Source: an uncultured Solirubrobacteraceae bacterium
Lineage (GTDB): Bacteria; Actinomycetota; Thermoleophilia; Solirubrobacterales; Solirubrobacteraceae
Assembly: GCA_955652345.1 (NCBI GenBank)
Contig: CATPBV010000195.1
Coordinates: forward strand, 1 to 20,513
Length of the DNA stretch: 20,513 nt
Direction of reading: 5' to 3'
The notes beneath the pieces are model-generated. The model was not told the DNA's origin. It saw nothing but the letters and a program-made list of their open reading frames with translations, and ran no database searches. This document shows positions 1 through 8,352 of this stretch, one piece after another (positions within the stretch are counted from its first letter, which is position 1; each line of letters opens with the position of its first letter). The position numbers were made by a program, and so were the translations under genes.

Positions 1-2
1 AC

Positions 3-2906
3 GCGTTCGCGGTCGCGCGGCAATTCACGGACGCTTCTGGATTCGCCAACTACCTTCAGACGTTCAACGCCCCGACCCAGGCGATCACCGACACACAGGC
101 GTACCCGGCGTTCGACCCAAACAACTGCAACCGACTGCACGGGGGCGAGGCGAAGTGCATCAGCGACGCCCAGATCGAGGCCGAGCTCCAGCGCTTGATC
201 AGCACGGGCCTGCCCGATGACGGCCCCTTCGGCTCCTCCTCGCTTCCATCCAACGCGCCGGTCTACTTCGTCGTTCTGCCGTCGAACGTCAACGTCTGCG
301 ACCGGCTGGGGAGCTGCGCCGACAATATCTTCTGCGCCTACCACTCCTCGTTCGTCACGGGCACCACGCACCACGATGTGCTGTACACGACGATCCCGTT
401 CCTCGCCGCCGCGCAGTTCCCCAAGGGCTGCCAGTCGGACGGCAATTCGCAGGTCCAGCAGCCAAATGGCGATCCGCTGGGCGACGTGGCGCTCAAATTC
501 CTCAGCCACGAGCACAACGAAATGCTGACCGACCCGCTCGGCTCGGGCTGGTTTGACAGCAGCTCGGGCAACGAGGACGGGGACAACTGCAATCGCACGG
601 GGGCCGCCAACCCGTCCGGGGGAACCAGCCCCAACGCATTCCTGCCGACGCTGGGAGGAAGCGCATCGGCAGGGACCCTGTACGACCAGCTGATGGCTGG
701 AAACCAGTACTACCTCCAGAGCGAGTGGAGCAACGGCGACGTCGGCTGCCAGATGGAGCCCAGTGCAGGCACGGTCACACCGCAATTCACCGCACCGGGC
801 TCGATCGTGGAAGGTACATCGGCGAGCTTCAACCCCGGCGCCAGTAGCAGCTCGAACCCGATCTCGAGCGCCACCTGGGACCTCGGGGACGGCACGACGA
901 CCTTCAAGACCAGCTCTCCCCTGGCGGCTGTCTCGCACACCTACACGGCCTCCGGGCAGTTCACCGTGAAGCTGACGCTCGTCGACAACCGCGGCAACCT
1001 GGCCACCCTCACGCACCAGGTAACGGTCGTCGACGAGACACCCACCGCCGCGTTCACGATCGGGGTTCCCCAGCCCACGGTGGGGCAGTCGATTCCGTTC
1101 GACGGCTCGACATCTAGCGACTCGGACGGATCGATCGTCTCTTACGGGTGGAACTTCGGCGATGGCCCATCAACCACGACCACCACGCCGACCACTACCC
1201 ACGCCTACACCGCTCCGGGCACATATACGGTGACGCTCACGGTCACCGACAACACCGGTCAGACCAGCACCTCTACCCCGCAGCAGGTCACGGTCATCGA
1301 CGGCCCGATCGCCTCCTTCACCTTCTCGCCGAACACGCCGCTCGAGGGGACACAGGTCACCTTCGATGGGAGTAGCTCGCACGATCCGGAGCAGGGAGCG
1401 GTGATCGTCTCGTACACCTGGACCTTCGGCGACGGCGGCAGCGGCAGCGGGCTCAAGCCAACCCACACCTACGCAAAGTACGGCACGTACACGGTCAGAC
1501 TGACCGTCAAGAACAGCAATGGAGTCACTGACACGACGCCGCAGACCATCACGGTGACAGACGAGGCGCCCACCGCCGCCTTCGTGGTCACCACCTCGCT
1601 GCCCGCGGCCGGCCAACCGGTCACGTTCAACGGCGCGTCTTCGGGCGATGTCGATGGAACGATCTCCTCGTATAGCTGGAACTTCGGCGATGGGTCCACT
1701 GGCAGCGGCGCCACGGCGAGCCATGTGTATTCCAACTACGGCACCTATACGGTGACTCTGACCGTCACCGACAGCGACGGGCGAACAGCCAGCGTCTCCA
1801 AGCAGCTGATCGTGCATGCGGCGCCTATCGCTGCGTTTGCGTACTCTCCGAGCCGACCTCCCCTCGCGACACTCGTGAGCTTCGACGCCAGCAGCTCGAG
1901 TGACCCCGAGCCGGGAGTGACGATCACCTCATACAGCTGGGACTTCGGCGACGGCGGGACCGCAACCGGCTTGACGCCAACTCATACGTACAGCGCCTAC
2001 GGCACCTACACGGTAACGCTGACCATCACCAACAGCGTCGGCCAGAGCAGCTCCGTCTCGCAGCACATTGGTGTCCATGCACTGCCGATGGGGAGCTTCT
2101 CGTTTTCGCCAACCCCGCCGGTGGTCGGCTCGAGCGTCGGCTTCGACGCCACGGGCTCGAGCGATCCCGAGCCGGGCGCCACGATCTCCGGCTACTCGTG
2201 GGATTTCGGCGACGGATCCACCGCCACCGGCTCGAATGTCTCGCACACCTACCAGCGTCCAGGTGCCTACACCGTCACGCTGACGGTGGCGAGCAGCTTC
2301 GGCACGACCGCCACGACAACCAAGCGGGTGACCGTGATCGACCTGGCCCCGACGGCTGTGATCGTCGTGGGCACGGCGCACCCGGTATCCGGAGTGCCGG
2401 TGCAATTCGACGGCTCGCGTTCGACCGATCCCGCGGACCCGATCGTGTCCTACAACTGGAGCTTCGGCGATGGCGCCACCAGCACAGGTCCGCACGTCAC
2501 CCACGCGTACCGCAAACCTGGCAGCTATCGAGTGGCGCTGACCGTGACCGACGCCGCGGGGACCGCTGCGACCGCTCACCGCGTCCTCCGGATAGCGCCC
2601 CCGCGGATCACCAGGCTCCAGCTGCGCTCTAACGCGAGGGGCGCAACCATGGTGATCTACGTCAACAGCGCCGGCGTTGTCTCGTTCGGGCACACGTCGA
2701 TCCGGATCCGCCACCGAGGCTCGGTGCGACTTCCGATCCGGCTCAGTACCGCTCAGCTGCAGCAGTTGGGCCGCGGCGGATTGGTGACCCTTCAGGTCAC
2801 ACTGCGGTTCGTCCCGCGCCTCGGTCCGTCATCCCGTCTGCACCTGAGGATCGTCTTCAGTCTGCCGCTGACGCACGGTCGGGTGTACGCACGGCTTCAG
2901 CACTAG
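3..2906 (+). CDS. Secreted PKD-repeat protein with HEHNE motif (5' partial)
   Basis: The frame is open from base 3, so the gene begins before the window; the TTG at 195 is only an internal codon. At least 967 residues are visible. The N-terminal globular part (to about base 760) is Cys-containing and carries HEHNE at 507-521 followed by MLTDP and, downstream, a NEDGDNC stretch. That layout resembles actinobacterial secreted proteins with an H-E-x-x-E/TDP signature, possibly zinc-binding; this is inference. Seven PKD-type beta-sandwich repeats follow, each marked by W-[DNTS]-[LF]-GDG at 876, 1149, 1419, 1677, 1938, 2199 and 2457, spaced 258-273 bases. A final region of about 100 residues (from about 2600) is beta-rich and unassigned. 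There is no LPxTG motif or C-terminal membrane segment. PKD repeats usually mediate extracellular protein or polysaccharide contact. The gene ends tail-to-tail with the HAD gene, sharing a CTAG. Confidence 0.88.
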   Translation, partial: AFAVARQFTDASGFANYLQTFNAPTQAITDTQAYPAFDPNNCNRLHGGEAKCISDAQIEAELQRLISTGLPDDGPFGSSSLPSNAPVYFVVLPSNVNVCDRLGSCADNIFCAYHSSFVTGTTHHDVLYTTIPFLAAAQFPKGCQSDGNSQVQQPNGDPLGDVALKFLSHEHNEMLTDPLGSGWFDSSSGNEDGDNCNRTGAANPSGGTSPNAFLPTLGGSASAGTLYDQLMAGNQYYLQSEWSNGDVGCQMEPSAGTVTPQFTAPGSIVEGTSASFNPGASSSSNPISSATWDLGDGTTTFKTSSPLAAVSHTYTASGQFTVKLTLVDNRGNLATLTHQVTVVDETPTAAFTIGVPQPTVGQSIPFDGSTSSDSDGSIVSYGWNFGDGPSTTTTTPTTTHAYTAPGTYTVTLTVTDNTGQTSTSTPQQVTVIDGPIASFTFSPNTPLEGTQVTFDGSSSHDPEQGAVIVSYTWTFGDGGSGSGLKPTHTYAKYGTYTVRLTVKNSNGVTDTTPQTITVTDEAPTAAFVVTTSLPAAGQPVTFNGASSGDVDGTISSYSWNFGDGSTGSGATASHVYSNYGTYTVTLTVTDSDGRTASVSKQLIVHAAPIAAFAYSPSRPPLATLVSFDASSSSDPEPGVTITSYSWDFGDGGTATGLTPTHTYSAYGTYTVTLTITNSVGQSSSVSQHIGVHALPMGSFSFSPTPPVVGSSVGFDATGSSDPEPGATISGYSWDFGDGSTATGSNVSHTYQRPGAYTVTLTVASSFGTTATTTKRVTVIDLAPTAVIVVGTAHPVSGVPVQFDGSRSTDPADPIVSYNWSFGDGATSTGPHVTHAYRKPGSYRVALTVTDAAGTAATAHRVLRIAPPRITRLQLRSNARGATMVIYVNSAGVVSFGHTSIRIRHRGSVRLPIRLSTAQLQQLGRGGLVTLQVTLRFVPRLGPSSRLHLRIVFSLPLTHGRVYARLQH

Positions 2907-3802
2907 GCGCCGGCTCGGCGCGCGCGGGGCGTCAGGGCCCTGCGTCTGCCGCCTGCCCGGCGCGCCCGAGCCGCCAGCGCAGCGCTTCCCACTCCCCCCG
3001 CGACCGCCGCTCCCGCGAGCGCGACCGCTGCCTGGAGCCTGCGCCGCAACCGATCGAAGCGGAGGATCGCCCAGCCCTCCTGCCGCGCCACGCGCGCGAG
3101 CTCGGGATCCGGGTTGACCGCGACGGGGTGGCCGACGAGCCGCAGCATCGGCAGATCCGAAGCGGAATCCGAGTACGCATATGAAGTTGCTAGATCGATT
3201 CGCTGACGGTCCGCCAGCTGCTCGATCGCGCGCGCCTTGTCGGCGCCGTAGATGAACAAGCCGGTCGGCCGGCCGGTGAAGACGCCGTCCACCACCTCCG
3301 AGAAGCTGGACCCGATCGCACCGTCGAGCGCCAGCACGGTGGCGAGGAGCTCAGCCAGCTCATGCGAGGCTGCGGTGACGATGTAGACCGCTCGTCCGGC
3401 GTCCTGATGCTCGTGGGCGAGCGCGAGCATCTGCGGATAGATCCGCGGCAGGATTCCGGCGAGTACGTCGGCGCCGAGGCGCTCGAGGTCCTTGACGCGG
3501 GTGCCCGTGAGCGACTCTGAGATCCGGGCGCGCAGCGAGTGGGTCGCCTCGTCGCTGGCTCCGCGGAGCCGGAAGCGCATGTTCGCGAGCGCATCGGCGA
3601 GGAGCCGTCGCCTGCTGAGCAGCCCGGCGCGGTATGCGGCGCGACCGAACTGAAAGGCAGAGGAGCCCTCCATCAGCGTGCGATCTAGGTCGAAGAAGAC
3701 AGCAGCCGGCCGCGAGCCGCCGACGAGCGGCTCCCGGTCGGGGGCGGCGAACGCCTCGCGGATCGAGTCGCGCGCCGATTCTGGACTTCGGTCAGCCGCC
3801 AT
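2903..3802 (-). CDS. HAD superfamily subclass IB phosphatase (SerB/CicA-like)
   Basis: A 299-residue protein with all four HAD motifs: DLDRT (residues 38-42, nucleophile Asp38 and acid Asp40), Thr143/Ser146 in VTAASHE, Lys189 in GADKAR and the metal-binding DSASD (212-216). The spacing and a helical cap between motifs I and II fit HAD-IB enzymes, relatives of phosphoserine phosphatase. The substrate cannot be told from sequence; a small phosphomonoester or lysophospholipid is plausible. The C-terminus has a hydrophobic Ala/Gly/Val stretch (about 257-277) followed by an Arg-rich tail, which could be a membrane anchor. The ATG at 3802 lies inside the end of the upstream thiolase gene (11 bp overlap), implying translational coupling. 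Its TAG overlaps the stop of the converging PKD gene. Confidence 0.88.
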   Translation of the reverse strand: MAADRSPESARDSIREAFAAPDREPLVGGSRPAAVFFDLDRTLMEGSSAFQFGRAAYRAGLLSRRRLLADALANMRFRLRGASDEATHSLRARISESLTGTRVKDLERLGADVLAGILPRIYPQMLALAHEHQDAGRAVYIVTAASHELAELLATVLALDGAIGSSFSEVVDGVFTGRPTGLFIYGADKARAIEQLADRQRIDLATSYAYSDSASDLPMLRLVGHPVAVNPDPELARVARQEGWAILRFDRLRRRLQAAVALAGAAVAGGVGSAALAARARRAGGRRRALTPRARRAGA

Positions 3803-4976
3803 TCACCTCGACGATCACCGCGTCACCCTGGCCTCCGCCCGAGCAGATCGCCGCACATCCGATCCCGCCGCCACGACGTCGGAGCTCGAGCACCAGCGTC
3901 CCGAGAATCCTCGCGCCGGACGCCCCGATCGGGTGGCCGATCGCGACAGCCCCGCCGTTGACGTTGACCCGGTTCTCATCGATCCCGAGCATCCGCATCG
4001 AGTTCAGGACAACCGAGGCGAACGCCTCGTTGATCTCCCACAGGTCGATGTCGTGCGCCTTCAGCCCCGCCTTCTCGAGGGCTTTCTGGGCGGCCTTGGC
4101 CGGGGTGCGGGCGAGGTACGCGAAGTCGTCCGCCACCTGCGCCTGCGCGACGATGCTCGCCAGTGCCGGCTTGCCGTTGCGCTTGGCCCACTCGTCGCTG
4201 GCCAGCACCAGCGCGCCGCCGCCATCATTGACACCCGGCGAGTTGCCCGCGGTGTGCGATCCGTCCTTGACGAAGATCGGCGGGAGCTTCGCGAGCGCCT
4301 CGAGACTGGCGTCGCGCCGCGGCGCCTCGTCGACCTCGACGACCGTGTCGCCCTTCCTGCCCTTGACCGTGACCGGCACGATCTCCTCGGGCAAGCGGCC
4401 CTCGTCGGTCGCCTTGATCACGAGCTGATGGGAGCGAAGCGCCCAGCGGTCCATGTCGGGTCGCGTGACCTCGAGCTCCGAGGCGACCTCGGTCGCTTCC
4501 TGGGCCATGTGCTTGCCGGAGAATGGGTTGGTCAGGCCATCGTGGATCATCTCGTCGATCGCCTTGGCGTCGCCCATCCGGAAGCCGAAGCGGGCCTCCT
4601 TGAGCAGGTATGGGGCGTGGGACATCGATTCCATTCCACCGCCGACACCGACCTCGAGATCGCCGGCGCGGATCGCGGCGTCGAGCAGTCCCGCGGCCCG
4701 GATCCCCGACGCGCATACCTTGTTGATCGTCTCGGAGGAGACCTCCTTCGGGATTCCCGCCTTCACCTGCGCCTGGCGCGAGGGGATCTGGCCCTGGCCC
4801 GCCTGCAGCACCTGACCCATAACGACGTGCTGTACCTGCTCGGGGGCGACATCAGCCCGCTCGAGCGCGGCCTTGATCGCCGTCGCTCCCAGCTCGGTCG
4901 CGTCGACTGGCGCGAGCGCGCCACCCAGCTTCCCGACCGGGGTGCGGGCGGCGGAAAGGATCACGGTCTTGGGCAT
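3792..4976 (-). CDS. Acetyl-CoA C-acetyltransferase (thiolase)
   Basis: A 394-residue thiolase, the normal length for the family. It catalyses thiolytic cleavage or Claisen condensation of acyl-CoAs in the cytosol. The three catalytic residues are present: Cys88 in NKVCASG (acyl-enzyme nucleophile), His348 in GGAVAIGHPIGASGAR and Cys378 in ICSGGGQG, plus the NEAFA motif (316-320). The ATG at 4976 starts the canonical MPKTVILSAARTPVG N-terminus; its leader contains GGGAG about 8 nt upstream. The reading frame stays open further upstream, but that extension is Arg/Pro-rich and lies antisense to the aminopeptidase gene. It is first in a two-gene operon with the HAD phosphatase. Whether it is degradative or biosynthetic (PhaA-like) is not decidable here. 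Confidence 0.95.
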   Translation of the reverse strand: MPKTVILSAARTPVGKLGGALAPVDATELGATAIKAALERADVAPEQVQHVVMGQVLQAGQGQIPSRQAQVKAGIPKEVSSETINKVCASGIRAAGLLDAAIRAGDLEVGVGGGMESMSHAPYLLKEARFGFRMGDAKAIDEMIHDGLTNPFSGKHMAQEATEVASELEVTRPDMDRWALRSHQLVIKATDEGRLPEEIVPVTVKGRKGDTVVEVDEAPRRDASLEALAKLPPIFVKDGSHTAGNSPGVNDGGGALVLASDEWAKRNGKPALASIVAQAQVADDFAYLARTPAKAAQKALEKAGLKAHDIDLWEINEAFASVVLNSMRMLGIDENRVNVNGGAVAIGHPIGASGARILGTLVLELRRRGGGIGCAAICSGGGQGDAVIVEVNGG

Positions 4977-5050
4977 GGTGGGGACTCCCGGGACTGGTGG
5001 CTGATGATCCAATCCTACGATGCTCGCAACCTCGCGATAGGGTCGTCGCC
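4977..5050. promoter_or_regulatory. Divergent intergenic region, thiolase / aminopeptidase
   Basis: These 74 bases separate two divergently transcribed genes and must hold both promoters. On the plus strand a TACGAT hexamer (5016-5021) is a possible -10 box for the aminopeptidase, but I see no convincing -35. A TAGGG Shine-Dalgarno-like sequence (5038-5042) lies 8 nt before the GTG at 5051. On the minus strand TAGGAT is a possible -10. The promoter positions are guesses; the divergent arrangement is certain. Confidence 0.35.
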
Positions 5051-6493
5051 GTGAAAGTGCAGGCGACGACCCTGAGCCCGCTCGCCACGGACGCGGACAC
5101 CGTGGCCGTAGCGGTCTTCGAAGGCGAAGGGATCGCGCACGACGTACCCGGCGAGCAGCTCGCGGCCTTGCTCGAGTCCGGCGAGGCCAAGCCCGAGCTG
5201 GGATCGCTCGCGGTGACGCACGCGGAGGGGCGGCGGATCGTGGTGGTCGGTCTTGGCGACCGGAGCCAGTTCGACCCCGAACGCGCGCGGGTCGCCGCCG
5301 CTGCTGTCCATGGCCGGTCGCTCGAGCTGAGCGCACGGTCGCTGTGCTGGGAGGTCCCGCATCACGTCGGTGACGACGTCGTCGCGGGACTCGTCGAGGG
5401 CACGGTCCTGCACGCCTACCGATTCGCCCGCTACAAGCCGGAGGCGCGCCGGGATGAAGTCTCACGCCTGATCGTCAGCGCCCACCATGACGTGGCCGAA
5501 CCCGTGAGGGTCGCGGCCGTTGTGGCTGACGCCCAGAACCGCGCCCGCGACCTCGGAAACACCCCCGCCAACGACCTTCCGCCCGCCGCCCTGGCCGACT
5601 ACGCGCAAGAGCTCTCCTCACGCCATGGGGTCGGTGTCGAAGTGTTCGACGAGGAGGCGATAGGCGCGCTGGGGATGGGAGCGTTCGCCGCGGTGGCTCG
5701 CGGCTCGGACCAGGAGGCAAGGCTGATCCGGCTCGAATATGAGGGAGCGCCATCCCCGCGGCTCGGGCTGATCGGCAAGGCCGTGACGTTCGACTCCGGC
5801 GGCCTCTCGCTGAAGAGCCGGGAGAAGATGCAGGAGATGAAGTTCGACATGTGCGGCGGCGCCGCCGTGATCGAGGCGATCGCCGCGCTCGCGGAGCTCC
5901 GTGCTCCCGTGAGCGTTGTGGGAGTCGTGGGGGCCACCGAGAATCTGCCGAGTGGCTCAGCGGTCAAGCCCGGGGACATCGTCACCGCGCTCGATGGGAC
6001 GACGATCGAGGTCAACGACACCGACGCCGAGGGCCGGCTGGTGCTCGCCGACTGCATCGCCTACGCGCGCCGGGAGCGCTGCGAGCGCCTGCTCGACATC
6101 GCGACGCTTACCGGAGGGATCGTGATCGCGCTCGGCTCGACGCACGCCGGATTGGCCGCAAACGACGAGCGCTGGGCCGCGCAGGTGCTGGACTGCTCCG
6201 AGCGCACCGGCGAGCTGGTTTGGCGCATGCCGCTGCACCCCGAGTACGCGGAGATGGTCAAGGGGCGCTACGCGCAGCTGACCAATCACACAGTGCGTCG
6301 CGAGGCGTTCCCGGTTACGGCCGCCGAGTTTCTGCACCACTTCGCGGGAGAGCTGCCGTGGGCGCACCTCGACATAGCCGGCACCGCCTGGGATGTCCCG
6401 AGGCCGTACTTCGACAAGGGCGCCACCGGGTTCGGCGTCCGGCTCCTGGTCGAGCTGGCGCGCCGCGTCGGCTCGGGCGCCGGGGACCCGTGA
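5051..6493 (+). CDS. pepA: Leucyl aminopeptidase, M17 family (PepA)
   Basis: A 480-residue cytosolic dinuclear-metal aminopeptidase that removes N-terminal residues from peptides. With the GTG start at 5051 the predicted metal ligands are Lys243, Asp248 (GKAVTFDSGG), Asp266 (MKFDMCGG), Asp325 and Glu327 (NDTDAEGR). The catalytic residues are Lys255 and Arg329. All seven are offset from the E. coli PepA residues, as I recall them, by exactly 27, which supports both the assignment and the start. The frame is open upstream to 4997, but GTG 5051 has a TAGGG ribosome-binding site 8 nt away and avoids the promoter region. KAVTFDSGG differs slightly from the common KGITFDSGG. The stop is 10 bp before the acyl-CoA dehydrogenase start, so the two are probably co-transcribed. 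Confidence 0.95.
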   Translation: MKVQATTLSPLATDADTVAVAVFEGEGIAHDVPGEQLAALLESGEAKPELGSLAVTHAEGRRIVVVGLGDRSQFDPERARVAAAAVHGRSLELSARSLCWEVPHHVGDDVVAGLVEGTVLHAYRFARYKPEARRDEVSRLIVSAHHDVAEPVRVAAVVADAQNRARDLGNTPANDLPPAALADYAQELSSRHGVGVEVFDEEAIGALGMGAFAAVARGSDQEARLIRLEYEGAPSPRLGLIGKAVTFDSGGLSLKSREKMQEMKFDMCGGAAVIEAIAALAELRAPVSVVGVVGATENLPSGSAVKPGDIVTALDGTTIEVNDTDAEGRLVLADCIAYARRERCERLLDIATLTGGIVIALGSTHAGLAANDERWAAQVLDCSERTGELVWRMPLHPEYAEMVKGRYAQLTNHTVRREAFPVTAAEFLHHFAGELPWAHLDIAGTAWDVPRPYFDKGATGFGVRLLVELARRVGSGAGDP

Positions 6494-6503
6494 CAATCCC
6501 CCG

Positions 6504-7640
6504 ATGCCGCTCGAGCTCTCCGACGACCACAAGCTTCTGCGCTCGACCGTACGGGAGTTCGCCGAGCAGGAGATCGCCCCGGTGGCCGAAGAGCTCGACC
6601 GCACCAAGTCATTTCCGTATGAGATCGTCCGGCGGCTAGGCGAGCTCGACCTGATGGGGATCCCGTTCCCCGAGGAGTACGGGGGCGGGGGCGGCGACAC
6701 GCTCGCCTACGCACTTGCGGTCGAGGAGCTCACCAGGGTCGACTCGTCGGTGGCGATCACGATGTGCGCGCACACCTCGCTCGGGACGCAGCCGATCTAT
6801 CTGTTCGGGTCCGAGGGGCAGAAGCTGGAATTGCTCCCGTCCCTGTGCCGCGGGGAGCGGCTCGCAGCGTTCGGCCTGACCGAGCCCGAGGCCGGCTCCG
6901 ACGCGGGGAACACCCAGACGCGAGCGACGCTCGAGGACGGCGGCTGGGTGATCAACGGCAGCAAGCAGTTCATCACCAACGCCGGCACCGACATCTCCGC
7001 GCTCGTGACGATCACCGCTGTGACCGGCGCCGAACGTGAGATCTCGAACATCATCGTCCCGAACGGGACTCCCGGCTACGAGCCGGGCGAGCCCTACCGC
7101 AAGATGGGCTGGAACGCGTCGGACACGAGGCCACTGTCGTTCGCGGACTGCCGGGTCCCCGAGGCCAACCTGGTCGGGCAGCGGGGCGCGGGGTTGCGCC
7201 AGTTCTTCCACGTGCTCGACATCGGGCGCATCGGCGTGGCGGCGATGGGCGTCGGCCTGGCCCAGGGAGCCTTCGACCAAGCGCTCGTCTACGCCAAGGA
7301 GCGCCGCGCGTTCGGACGGCCGATCTCTCAGTTCCAGGCGATCCAGGGCAAGCTCGCCGACATGTCGACCGAGATCGAGGCGACCAGGTTGCTCGTGTAC
7401 GACGCCGCCCGGCTGAAGGACGCCGGGCGCAACTTCACGCTGACGGCGGCACAGGCGAAGCTGAAGAGCGGCCGGCTCGCCGTCGAGGTCGCGGATGCCG
7501 CGGTCCAGATCCACGGCGGGTACGGCTACATCGAGGAGTACCCCGTGTGCCGCTTCTACCGCGACGCCAAGATCCTGACGATCGGCGAGGGCACGGACGA
7601 GGTCCAGCAGATGGTGATCGCGCGGGCGCTGGGGGCGTGA
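6504..7640 (+). CDS. Acyl-CoA dehydrogenase
   Basis: A 378-residue FAD enzyme of the short/medium-chain acyl-CoA dehydrogenase type, which introduces a trans-2 double bond into acyl-CoA and passes electrons to ETF. It shows the family signatures FGLTEPEAGSDAG (123-135) and QIHGGYGYIEEYPV (335-348). The catalytic base Glu362 sits in IGEGTDEVQ, as in butyryl- and short/branched-chain enzymes. The ATG at 6504 begins a normal N-terminus (MPLELSDDHKLLRSTVREFA); the longer open frame from 6393 would run into the aminopeptidase coding end. No clear Shine-Dalgarno is present, so translation may be coupled to the aminopeptidase gene 10 bp upstream. Chain-length preference is not readable. Copy A of the palindromic repeat begins 36 bp after its stop. 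Confidence 0.94.
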   Translation: MPLELSDDHKLLRSTVREFAEQEIAPVAEELDRTKSFPYEIVRRLGELDLMGIPFPEEYGGGGGDTLAYALAVEELTRVDSSVAITMCAHTSLGTQPIYLFGSEGQKLELLPSLCRGERLAAFGLTEPEAGSDAGNTQTRATLEDGGWVINGSKQFITNAGTDISALVTITAVTGAEREISNIIVPNGTPGYEPGEPYRKMGWNASDTRPLSFADCRVPEANLVGQRGAGLRQFFHVLDIGRIGVAAMGVGLAQGAFDQALVYAKERRAFGRPISQFQAIQGKLADMSTEIEATRLLVYDAARLKDAGRNFTLTAAQAKLKSGRLAVEVADAAVQIHGGYGYIEEYPVCRFYRDAKILTIGEGTDEVQQMVIARALGA

Positions 7641-7676
7641 GGAACGCAGATCCGCCGCCCGCCGACCCTCCGGGGC

Positions 7677-7793
7677 GTGTGCATAGCGCGTCAACGTACG
7701 TTCTTACGGCCACGTCTGCCGTGTTACGCACGTCATTTGTGCATGACACGGCACGCTCCCCGGGAGACACGTGCCGTGACGCGTTATGCACAC
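7677..7793. repeat. 117-bp palindromic repeat element, copy A
   Basis: The element is built symmetrically as 55 + 7 + 55 bases. Its ends are inverted repeats: GTGTGCATAGCGCGTCA (7677-7693) against TGACGCGTTATGCACAC (7777-7793), one mismatch in 17, extending one base further outward. An inner hairpin pairs TGCCGTGTTACGCAC (7717-7731) with GTGCATGACACGGCA (7739-7753) around the loop GTCATTT (7732-7738). All four arms are versions of one unit close to TGTGCATAACACGGCA in alternating orientation. Copy B at 20048-20164 aligns over all 117 positions without a gap, 78 identical by hand count. It lies just after the acyl-CoA dehydrogenase stop. No target-site duplication or transposase is visible. 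It could be a MITE-like or REP-like dispersed element, or a regulatory or nucleoid site. Confidence 0.85.
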
Positions 7794-8350
7794 GACCCGC
7801 GCGGCATCCACGGCGCCGCACTCTCTCGTTGATCCTGTTTACGGTTGCGTTCACCTGGGCGGCGGCGGGCGGCGCCGAGGCCCAGCCATCACCCCGGGCA
7901 AGTCTGCAAGGCACCTTCACGATGACCGGAGTGGTGACCGTCGCCCACCACGTTCCCGGGGAGCAAGTCGGCCAGCAGGTCACGCGCACCTGGACGTTCG
8001 CGCCACTGTGCCCGACCGGTCCCTGCACCACGGTCCAGGTTGTGCGCACACGGATCAACGGAAGCGACACGGTCGCTCTCCAGCTGCGGCCCGGCGGCTT
8101 CTACGCGGGCCGTGGGATCTTCTACCTGCCGCTCGGGTGCGCCGGGCGCCGCTACCCCCACGGCCAGCAGGTCCCGTTCAAGCTGACGGTCCGCGTGACC
8201 GCGACGGCGGTGGTCAACGGAACCTTGGTCGCGACGAGCATCGCAGCGACCTACCGAAACCGCACGCGCAAGAACCTCACGCCGTGCGTCGCGGTCCTGG
8301 GGCACGACGCGGCGACATACAGCGGCACGCTCCAGCCGTCCCCGGCCTGA
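7739..8350 (+). CDS. Small secreted protein, function unknown
   Basis: This frame reads a signal peptide and then a beta-rich mature domain of about 155 residues. With the GTG at 7739 the n-region is RHPRRR (22-27), the hydrophobic core about 29-45, and cleavage is likely after AEA (residue 48). The mature part has four cysteines (PLCPTGPC, LGCAG, TPCVA) that could form two disulfides, and many alternating Thr/Val strands. The start is doubtful: GTG 7721 and 7739 both lie inside palindromic element A. The only start after the element, TTG 7829, gives a signal peptide with no basic residues. No start has a Shine-Dalgarno. The stop is 2 bp from the converging flavoprotein stop. I recognise no domain; similar small secreted proteins seem common in Solirubrobacterales-type genomes, but that is from memory. 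Confidence 0.62.
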   Translation: MHDTARSPGDTCRDALCTRPARHPRRRTLSLILFTVAFTWAAAGGAEAQPSPRASLQGTFTMTGVVTVAHHVPGEQVGQQVTRTWTFAPLCPTGPCTTVQVVRTRINGSDTVALQLRPGGFYAGRGIFYLPLGCAGRRYPHGQQVPFKLTVRVTATAVVNGTLVATSIAATYRNRTRKNLTPCVAVLGHDAATYSGTLQPSPA

Positions 8351-8352
8351 GC

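Noticed and set aside
876..2474. DNA tandem repeat or CRISPR-like array
   Set aside because: The regularity (258-273 bases) is that of diverged PKD protein domains; the DNA units are not near-identical and there are no spacers.
1929..2714. 261-codon minus-strand open frame opposite the PKD repeats
   Set aside because: His/Arg/Gly-rich mirror of repeated coding sequence; not a separate gene.
2903..2906. CTAG shared by two converging stop codons as a regulatory palindrome
   Set aside because: A four-base overlap of TAG stops on opposite strands is expected for tightly packed convergent genes.
3678..5054. Long plus-strand open frame (458 codons) antisense to the thiolase and HAD genes
   Set aside because: Arg/Asp/Leu-rich composition without motifs; the opposite strand has all thiolase and HAD catalytic residues. 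It is a high-GC shadow.
4977..5465. Extending the thiolase upstream to a 557-residue form
   Set aside because: The extension is Arg/Pro-rich, antisense to pepA, and precedes a canonical thiolase N-terminus.
6636..7694. 352-codon minus-strand open frame antisense to acyl-CoA dehydrogenase
   Set aside because: Mirror of a conserved gene, with no domain of its own.
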